A stretch of 64,000 nt of DNA from Isoetes taiwanensis (lineage: Eukaryota > Streptophyta > Lycopodiopsida > Isoetales > Isoetaceae): the NCBI GenBank assembly GCA_021234155.1, contig JAJEKV010000003.1, positions 29,683,166 through 29,747,165 on the forward strand. The letters run 5' to 3'. Numbering within the stretch: the first letter of the stretch is position 1; every line of letters begins with the position of its first letter. Positions 56,772 to 64,000 of the stretch are shown here, in pieces. A program made the position numbers and the translations under genes. The notes beneath the pieces are model-generated. The model was not told the origin of the DNA and ran no database searches. It saw only the letters and a list, made by a program, of their open reading frames with translations.

Positions 56772-59264
56772 TTATGCCATCCTCATCACCTTCACTTCTT
56801 TCATCGTCACTAGAGGAAGTGCTTGAGTTATCTTCCTCATCACTATCAACAGATGGTGTAGCATTGCCACCACCTTCTTCCTCCTCTTCTTCTTCAAATT
56901 ACAAGCTTTTTTAAGCAAATTGATAGTCCTCCTCCTCATGTAGACGATTGTCGATTTCAATTTAAAATCATAGCACAATATAGTCACGCCATTAAGGATC
57001 AGCTCATCCCTACAACCCACCTTCTTGGACTTTCTACCATTTCCTTGGCTTCTCATTTCTAACTCATATCTACCTTCAAAAGCATTTTCTGAGCGGTGTT
57101 GCAAGCCAATGAATCTTGAGTTTAGTGACTAAGCCTTCCTCCTTGACCGTGTCAAGCACTTTTGCTATCCGTAAAGGTCGACCTTTGTCATCCTCCTCAG
57201 TTGGAAGAGCAATTAGCATACCCTTGGTAATTTCTGTGATATTACCTTGAGGCTCATTCCTGCGTCTTGGTCCGAGGTACATGACTCGATCCTCGTCTTC
57301 TTCTACTGCAGGTGCTAATGTAGCATTGCTTGGACCTGCTTAGTGCTGGGGTTGATGGTAGGTGTTAGGCCATCGAAAAAGGTTCTTGCAACCTGCCTTT
57401 AGAGCTATATTTTTCACAACAATTTTCTGTTCGAGAAAGAAATTACTCCACCACATCCGATCTTCTTCTAAGAAGTACTTAAAGCCTGAGGAAATTCCAT
57501 TTTCAATGGCTTTTAAGGATGACTCTGGGGTACTTTTCTTCTGCTTGGACTCCTTAGGATTTTTGAGAGGAAGTTGTTCAGCACGTTCTATGAAGGAAGT
57601 GTCTGGAATATATTTAAGGAAGCGTAATCCCTCCGGTGGACTCCAAATCCTTAGTTGTGGTATACTTCTTCCCCTCAGAAGAAACTCGCCATCCTTCAAG
57701 TAGAACTTGATGTGATGTTGAAAGGTGAGATCATTCAACTTGTTCACAGCTTGTTCTCTGTCTGAACGTTGAGAGAAAATAAACTCTCTGAAATCAGCAG
57801 TCTCTTTAAGAAGATCGATCAATGGGGTGGGAGTGTAAGAATCTTCAATAATTCGAACTAGTGTAGGAAGAGAGAAAGCCTTCTTCCTTCTAAGGCGCAC
57901 GTAAAAATCTCTTTGAACATTTGGTCAATCTGATCATGAGTGTGACCTACAAGTAAGAAACCGAGCTTCACTTTTCTAAAGATCCCTAGCTCCACTAACA
58001 TAGCACAGTATGCAAAGAGTGTTTGATTCTTGTTCTCCCTTGTAGTATTGTCAAGTTGCAGGTAAAGCACTGGTGGTAATTGCTCTTGCTTAAGAATTGT
58101 AATTGTGAGGTTCGGGTCACCATGCAAGTTTGGATATGTCAAAAATACTTTGCACTTTAGACTTCCTTTGAAGACCATAGCTCCTACAAGGTGGACCTTA
58201 ACAAAACATTCCTCTGGCACATCTTTAGGAATGTTCAAGAAATGTGGTAGAATAGTTTTTTTTTGGTCCATTCCATCAATCACAAATGACATATATTGCA
58301 TTGGACGCTCAAGAGCTTTTTTTCGTGGTTTGGCAAGCTTTCTTCTCTCTGCTGCTTGTTGTTCACGATGTCTGGCAAGGTTCTGTTGCACAATATCTGT
58401 AGAAGAAATAAGGTCAAAGCATTTTCTTTAAAACAAGTGAGAGATTGGAGAACATGAGCTTACTTCTTTCGACCTCTGTCTTTGCAGTTTCTCTTTGACT
58501 TTTTAATTCTGCACACCTTGAGCAAACAGACATTCTATGTCTCCTCGGAATTTTCACTAAACCGAATTCACTTTTCCACAGTCTAGTGAAGTGTGAGTAA
58601 GAGATATGCTGAAGCTGAGTGCAAGTCTCTTTGTACTCATTAAAAACATCTTTTTTGGTGATGTTATCGTTAAGTGGATACATGTTGTTTGTTAGGCAGC
58701 TTCTCACATGTTTATCTAAAATATTTCTCCATCCATGACACAAAGCAGAAGGGCATGCATGGTTACAACTCTTCTTGGTCCACAATGATCATCAATTGCT
58801 GGATTTTTGTCCAGTCTTTTGTGTATTCTAGACATTCTAGTGGACCCTAAACGGTGAATAACCATAAAGCATTTCTGGCAAACTTCTTGACGGTTAATGT
58901 AGTGCAAGAAGGTGTTGCGGTCTGGTCTTACATGATAGGCCAAGTAGGCATTCTGGTCAGCCAATGTCATTGAACTGTAGTTGTCTCTAATTGCTCGTAA
59001 TTTAGACATGTTAAATTTGTTGATGCAACCCAATGAGCAGCATTTACTTCTTAAAAGTCTTCTCATTTTATGCTCGTCCATAAGGTTTCTTCTTCTTACA
59101 GAGGAGCATGCTCTTAAACCAAAATCCACCTTGAATTTCTTGGTGGACTGGCTAGAGAATGTGTAATCTCGTTGCACTTCGTTGGTGTCTTCATCTTCTG
59201 AAGAGAGTTCTACTCTGGAGGTGACCTCCTCTGCCCTTAGTGGTGTGCTTGTAGAGGAGAACAA
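56772..59264 (-). pseudogene. DUF7869-like gene (cryptic transposase-like family), damaged
   Basis: N-terminal part from Met 59264: acidic leader, then a Cys-rich region (LLRSKCCSLGCINKFNMSKL, then VCQKCFMVIHRLGSTRMSRI). After a frame change near 58780 it continues with YSHFTRLWKSEFGLVKIPRR and SVCSRCAELKSQRE. A 67-bp GT-AG intron (58397-58463) follows. The core has QYMSFVIDGMDQKK, VLYLQLDNTTRENKNQTLFA and LGFLLVGHTHDQIDQMFKEI: the conserved acidic and H-x-H residues of the DUF7869 family. Further frame lesions lie at about 57895 (T-run), 57340 (stop) and 57100. The C-terminal part reads VTILCYDFKL, then an acidic Ser/Glu tail. Family members are widespread in eukaryotes and behave like mobile-element genes; their biochemistry is not established. 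Damage may partly be assembly indels, since the intron is clean. Confidence 0.75.
58397..58463 (-). other. Intron of the DUF7869-like gene
   Basis: Donor GTAAGCTC after ...GTCGAAAGAA, acceptor TTCTTCTACAG before ATATTGTGCAAC. Removing it joins VER to NIVQQNLARH in frame. Confidence 0.75.
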
Positions 59265-59945
59265 ACCACGTGAAGCTGTACCCGGATAAGGTGGAGGTGC
59301 AATGTTGAATGAAGGATTGGGCCACCATATGATGTGCCAGCGAAAGTTGTTGTAGCGTCTTCACAGGGAGTTCGTTCAAACATATCTCTTAAAGCAGACT
59401 GAAATTCTGCAAAACCATGTGTCACCACGTTTGTGTGAAGATAGATGCTTTCGCCTTTCATTTGTAGTGAAATCGTGGTGGGAGAAGCGATGGAGGATCT
59501 CGCATCTTTAACGCGTCTTTGTATTCCCCGGCATGTGTAAGTGAAGTTGGAGAAACAACAAACGGCGGAGGTAGTCCGTTCAAAAAATTTGCTGAGGTCG
59601 AGCCATTGTAGTGTCTGGGATGGTACAAATGGTGGTGGAAGATTGCTACGTGCAACAGGTGAGGGTTGGAAAGGTGGTGGCAGCCGGTTTCCCTACCGAC
59701 TTGGAGAGGGTTGGAAAGGTGGTGGCACCGCTAGTTACCGGACTCGAGTGTCTTCGAGAAGCAACAAAGACCTTGTCGAGGTAGGTGTTGAAGAAGCATC
59801 TCCGCCTTGTGTTCCATCCGGCGTAGAGGTACTTGGGCAAACAAATGGTGGTGGAAGTTTGTTCACGGCGGTTAACCATGTCAAACAACCGCAAAAATTG
59901 TGGGCTTGTTACTAACTCACAAGTCGATTGACTAATGATATTCAA
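59265..59945 (-). other. Upstream region of the DUF7869-like gene, PPPF-rich reading
   Basis: The minus strand reads several proline-rich pieces (LPPPFV, VPPPF, NLPPPFV) in more than one frame, from a diverged repeat around CTTCCACCACCATTTG. The same sequence gives Gly-rich open frames on plus. It could be a low-complexity N-terminus of the gene or an upstream exon; I cannot decide. Confidence 0.35.
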
Positions 59946-60269
59946 GAATACAAATGCTATTCCTAATAGTATTTTGGCAAAGATTTGTCGCGTGTGTGTG
60001 CAAAGATGCTATTCCGTAATACACTTGTCCGTGAGTGTTTGGACAAGACGTTCCGCATTACATAGAAAAACACAACTGACAGTGGCCTACCTTTAAAAAG
60101 GAAAATCGAGCGCCTCAGTTGCGTATTCCGCTTTCAGAGATTTAGTCGCCAGCCCGAGCGCCTTCCGATCAATATACATTTGCTGTATTCCGATTTACAT
60201 AGCGAAGACAATGGACATGTAAGCATATAAAGTACATAGTACGTCTTTCTTTTGTTTCCTGATTTGATT
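59946..60269. other. Intergenic region between divergent genes with scattered palindrome copies
   Basis: Single copies of the GTATTCC/GGAATAC-type word near 59954, 60009, 60123 and 60184. It is the likely shared promoter region of the two divergent genes; no core promoter element was identified. Confidence 0.5.
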
Positions 60270-60510
60270 TTGTAGGGCAAAGTGTATTCCAGAATATACT
60301 TTGCCCATTCATCGAAAAGGAAGAGCAAAGTGTATTCCTAAAACACTTTGCTCACTGGCGAAGTGCAAAGTGTATTCCGGAATACACTTTGCAGCAAAGT
60401 GTATTCCGTAATACACTTTGCACTTCACCCGAAGGGCAAAGTGTATTCCAGAATACACTTTGCCCTTCACCTGAAGGGCAAAGTGTATTCCGGAATACAC
60501 TTTGCTTGTC
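60270..60510. repeat. Array of six 28-bp palindromes (GCAAAGTGTATTCC / GGAATACACTTTGC)
   Basis: Six units centred near 60290, 60337, 60378, 60406, 60447 and 60491. Each reads GCAAAGTGTATTCC, 0-2 variable bases, then the complement; the third and sixth are perfect. Two units abut directly, and spacers such as ACTTCACCCGAAG vary. The same inner core, GTATTCC(N)GAATAC, recurs across 59.95-63.65 kb. Confidence 0.95.
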
Positions 60511-62154
60511 TTTTTGGAAACACTTGTTTTTTAGCACTTAAATAAGACACTTTTTAGCTGAAACAGACCACTTTAAAGGTTAAAATAACAATTTCGAGTC
60601 CAATTAAGGCACAAGAAATTGTCTTAGAGTTACTATATTTCTGCTTTGTTTTCCCTTCCCTTTTTCGGCCTTTAGGGCACAAGATTAGTAAATGTTATTC
60701 GAATACGCTTTTGCTCAATTTCGCCTTAACATTGTTGTTTTAAACGCTTTTGGTGGGGAAGAAGGAAGCAAGAGGGCATCAAAGAAATCTCACAAGCCTA
60801 AAAGCGCCCACACCCACAAAAGCACACCACCGACACGGACGAACCTCTTTGTTTACGAAAACTTTCAAACGCAGTGGTTCGTAACCAGGGTGCAGATGGA
60901 AAATACAAAGACACCGACGTTTTTGTACGCCCAGAAAAGTGCTTGTAACAAAAGGTACGCCCGACTCGAAGTTTGTGAACCTTGGGACAATAAAAGATGT
61001 CTCCGAGGTTGCTTGGGACAAGGTGGTCAGGTGGGGAGGCTATCCTTCAAGACCTCCCAAGGCTTCATAGTTGTGGACATCGCATTTTTTAGAATTGTCA
61101 GTGTGCAACCACAGGCACTGTACAAATTCTTTTCACACTACCGGACAAAAAGAAGCCTGTGTTCAGTAATTAGACAGGTTTGTACCAGTACAAGCGAGGA
61201 CTTTCCTGTCAGTGAGTCCGAGCATTCAGATGGAGAAAGGTCACAATCACCACCCTCGATGCTAGTTCTTCGTGGAGGTCATCGGATGGAGGTTCCTGTG
61301 AACAAGACGAGGAAGAACCCCCTGTGCGGCCAAAGAAACTTAGCAGGCCAAGGGCAACCATAGCTGCTAAAGAACCAAAGAAGCGGAAAGTACGGCAGCT
61401 TGAAATCACAGAAGTCCGCGAGGAACCTAAGAAGAAGAAGGGGAAGGGTAAAGCACCTGGTGTTGCTATTAAGGAAAAAAAAGTTGATAAAACAGCTGAA
61501 AAAATGGAAGAGATTAACTTGCACAAGTTTGTGCAAGGTGTCATTTATTTGCCGGGCCACTTCAATGAAGCTTCCTCCTAAAAATGAAGTCGGGCGAAAG
61601 GCCACTTCAGGGTTCGCAAAATTTATGCCGATCACTTGAGGAACCCGAAGATGCAAATAAGGAGCAATCCAAATGCTCATGTGGCCCCAATAGTTGTCCT
61701 TGTTGACACGGAGCAGTGCACAACCCCCCAGGAGTATGACAGAGAAAACGCTGACACCTACACTCACTACGTCTTGGGAGGGAATCATAGCTTCAAGGCA
61801 AGAAGGCAACTTTACAAAGAAAAGAAGAACCCGAGGTACCTCTCCGCCCCCTGCATACCGCTTCACCGTGGTCTTACTATGATGAAGAAAAAAATCGTTG
61901 CCAACACCCACAAAGTCGCGACAACGAGTACAAACTAAAGATGAGCTTTGTTTTGACAAGATCCGGTTTATGCACAGGGGGAGTATGTAATTTTCAAGGA
62001 AAAGTACGGTGAGGACCTTAAGAAGCCGCCGTTTTCTTTGGAGCTTAAGGAGGCGTGTGCCATTGAATGCTGCCTGAAATATGACGAGGCCAACAAAAGG
62101 CAGTCTCTCATTGGCCACGACAACTGGTTCCAGTTAGCTTTTAGAGATGGCAAG

Positions 62155-62217
62155 GTAAGCACAAAATGTATTCCAGAATAGCAAATCAACTATTTGACGT
62201 GAAATCTTCTTGAACAG
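62155..62217 (+). other. Methyltransferase gene intron (63 bp)
   Basis: GTAAGCAC...TTGAACAG; contains one GTATTCCAGAATA copy. Confidence 0.8.
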
Positions 62218-62430
62218 ATTTGGGAACTCCAGGACGAGATATTTACAATGTTCGAGCGAGGGGAGTTAAAGAGCAAGGGCAAGGAGACACCAAGAAAAAA
62301 AAACTCCTGACGTACCATTACCGTCAAGGAAATGCGGGGGCTTCTCCGACACGGAGCTTCTGGAGCAGCTTCTCCAAAAAGTTGTTGATAAGGAGTTTAG
62401 CCTAGAAGAAATGTCAAAGGAATTGCACAA

Positions 62431-62931
62431 GTAAGTTCTCTGACACAAACTTTACTCTTTGCATGTTAGATTCCCAAAACATCTACAGCATACATAGTGT
62501 ATTCCGAATACACATGCCTTCCTTCACACGGGCAATGTGTATTCCTAATACACATTGCTTGTCTTCTAGAAAAGCAATGTGTATACAGATTGCTTCTAAA
62601 GGAACGCATGCGATTCCGCAATACGATTCTCGAATACGCATGCGTTCCTTTAGGAGCAATCAGTATTCCTAATACACATTGCTTTTCACGTGATTCGAAT
62701 ACGCATGTTCCTTTAGAGGAGCAATCAGATTCCGAATACACATTGCTTTTCTAGAGACAAGCAAAGAGTTTGTCCCAGAAAGCGTAACTATTTTCCTCAT
62801 ATTGTTTCGAGGTAGCATCACCGCTAACCGGTTTGTATTCCGTATACAAATAGCTTGACTTTTATTTGTTTTCCTTTTACTTTGCCTTGATTCTTACGCT
62901 TTAAACTCATTGTTTCCTTAATGTCTTGCAG
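62431..62931 (+). other. Methyltransferase gene intron (501 bp) with palindromes
   Basis: GTAAGTTC...GTCTTGCAG. It is much longer than the other introns because it holds the palindrome cluster at 62490-62770. Confidence 0.8.
62490..62770. repeat. Second palindrome cluster, inside the intron
   Basis: Units of GCAATGTGTATTCCTAATAC plus ACATTGC type, a variant CGCATGCG...CGCATGCG palindrome near 62607-62645 enclosing CGATTCCGCAATACGATTC, and mixed copies with AGCAATCAG arms. The inner GTATTCC/GAATAC core is the same as in the 60270-60510 array, with different outer arms (CAATGTG instead of CAAAGTG). Confidence 0.9.
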
Positions 62932-63071
62932 CCAAAAGAACGCCATAACATGTCAAACATGTTTGATGGAGCAAACTAAACGTCGAAACATGGGAAAGGT
63001 GCAAGGAACTCTACCCAATTGCCACATCCGACGAGAGCATTGTGCAATATGCACCAAATTTTGAGGGTCGG

Positions 63072-63144
63072 GTAAGTACTCTCAAAATTCCTTTTCTCTC
63101 GCACAAAGGATCTCTTGACAGCTTGTTGTTTTGTTTTTCTTTAG
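63072..63144 (+). other. Methyltransferase gene intron (73 bp)
   Basis: GTAAGTACTC...TTTTTCTTTAG. The exon before it reads CKELYPIATSDESIVQYAPN. Confidence 0.75.
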
Positions 63145-63594
63145 AGCAAAAAGAAAATAAAGATCTACCCGAGGGCTTTATGAATTTGGTTAGAACAAAG
63201 ATGGGAAGAGAGGTCGTTAGTGAAAGAAGAACTGTGGAGCCGTAAACCATCCGACTACTTAGAGATTCTCGCATGTTTGATCAAAACAATTTATATTCAA
63301 TCATTCATGGTGATTGCACGAACCTTGTCGAACGGTTAAGCCACGGGGACTTTACTTTGGTTATTGCTTGATCTTCCCTACGGGTTTAAGCTTAAAGACA
63401 GCCAGACACGACCACCAGCCTTCAAATTTTTAGAGTTTAATGCTTTCATTGAAGGAATCAAGCGATCTCAACGGCCAAACATTGGCGTTTAGTTACGCTC
63501 CATTCGAGCATGCACCGCTTGGTGGAATCGGCTTTCAAAAATCACTTTGGTTCTCCATTCGGCAGGATATGAAAACCTTGTTCGGTAAGTCTTA

Positions 63595-63712
63595 TTCCGT
63601 AATACAATTACTTTTCTCTTTAATTACGTAGTGTATTCCTAATAGTATTTCCTGCTTCGGGTTTTCAAGTGTTTTCTTGTTTTTGCTAACATCACTTTAA
63701 ATGCTTCACTAG
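63595..63712 (+). other. Methyltransferase gene intron (118 bp)
   Basis: GTAAGTCT...GCTTCACTAG; contains TTATTCCGTAATACAAT and GTATTCCTAATAGTA copies. Confidence 0.8.
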
Positions 63713-64000
63713 GTACAAAACGAACATCAACTACCATGGTGGAGGACCAAGGTTGCTCAAAGAAGGTAGAGTACCTTCATGTAGCTTATTGAGTTTTGAT
63801 GGGAAGAAGACCATGGAACACTTTAACACCGCCAAAAACTTTTCAAACGCCCTAGAGTTTCCAGCGGTCCTTACGTAAATTGCGGACCCAAGTGCACAAG
63901 GCAGATTGTGAATCACTACCGAAACCACAAAGCTCATCAAACATCTCCTCGGACATGTTCTCGCCTTCCGTGAGATTGGGTGCTTGATGCTTTCTCCGGT

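Larger units (their letters stand above)
60692..64000 (+). pseudogene. ParB-like domain plus beta-class N6A/N4C DNA methyltransferase gene, partial
   Basis: Exons on plus: about 60692-62154, 62218-62430, 62932-63071, 63145-63594 and 63713 to the window end, with clean GT-AG introns. The N-terminal part has Cys- and Lys-rich stretches (KKRKVRQLEITE, KKKKGKGKAPG). The ParB-like domain (about 61600-61900) has HFRVRKIYADHLRNPK, HVAPIVVLVD and YVLGGNHSFKARRQLYKE. The methyltransferase has IIHGDCTNLVERLSHGDF, DLPYGFKL (motif IV, DPPY-type, near 63367), VTLHSSMHRLVESAFKNHFG, YHGGGPRLLKEGR, MEHFNTAKNFSNALEF and, at the very end, WVLDAFSG (motif I). Motif IV before motif I marks the beta class of N6-adenine or N4-cytosine DNA methyltransferases. 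Stops at 61579 and 61585 and several one-base shifts are present; the 3' end is outside the window. Confidence 0.8.

Noticed and set aside
56657-56914. Ser-rich plus-strand open frame
   Set aside because: Antisense of the acidic Ser/Glu C-terminal tail of the DUF7869-like gene.
60270-60510. CRISPR-like appearance of evenly spaced repeats
   Set aside because: Units are palindromes that sometimes abut with no spacer, the spacers are related to each other, and the genome is eukaryotic with no cas genes.

Overview
The window looks like nuclear DNA of a land plant with a repeat-rich genome. Plant Ty1/copia and Ty3/gypsy LTR retrotransposons with tRNA-iMet primer sites are stacked inside each other, there is a pectin methylesterase fragment, spliceosomal GT-AG introns of 60-500 bp, and many MITE-like inverted repeats. 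A ParB/DNA-methyltransferase gene next to a DUF7869-like gene would be unusual in a seed plant, so I lean towards a seed-free plant (fern, lycophyte or bryophyte), but the sequence alone does not settle this. Nearly every coding region carries stops or frameshifts; some of these could be assembly indels.

Layout. 1-9980 is gene-poor: a probable broken ARM-repeat (SAAL1-like) gene fragment (4327-5006, minus), a possible universal-stress-protein-like exon (5290-5448, minus), a possible helical-repeat (TPR-like) gene fragment (8960-9850, minus), MITE-like repeats and a TATC microsatellite. 9985-14401 is a complete but decayed Ty1/copia element with 198-bp LTRs and a perfect 5-bp target duplication.

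15671-54963 is one nested stack of mobile elements whose borders can be read directly. (1) The outermost, E2, is a pogo/CENP-B-like DNA transposon with 25-bp terminal inverted repeats and TA duplications. (2) A second copy of the same family, E1 (15978-50733), sits inside E2 in opposite orientation. (3) A minus-strand Ty3/gypsy element, gypsy-1 (17518-47155, target duplication GCCTC), sits inside E1. (4a) A 15.3-kb plus-strand, defective, chromovirus-like LTR element (18947-34203, TCCCT) sits inside gypsy-1 and carries an antisense pectinesterase pseudogene. (4b) A minus-strand chromovirus, gypsy-2 (38911-44977), is inserted in the gag of gypsy-1. A small hAT-like MITE (51634-52094, 8-bp duplication) broke the E2 transposase.

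54966-56300 holds three adjacent inverted-repeat (MITE-like) structures. 56772-64000 is the most unusual region: a minus-strand DUF7869-like gene (a family with cryptic-transposase character) and, divergently on plus, an intron-containing gene joining a ParB-like domain to a beta-class N6-adenine/N4-cytosine DNA methyltransferase, cut by the window end just at its FxGxG-type motif. The space between the genes and the introns are filled with about twenty copies of a palindrome built on GTATTCC/GGAATAC. I propose that this pair is, or derives from, a mobile element carrying its own DNA-modification gene. That link is inference from layout.
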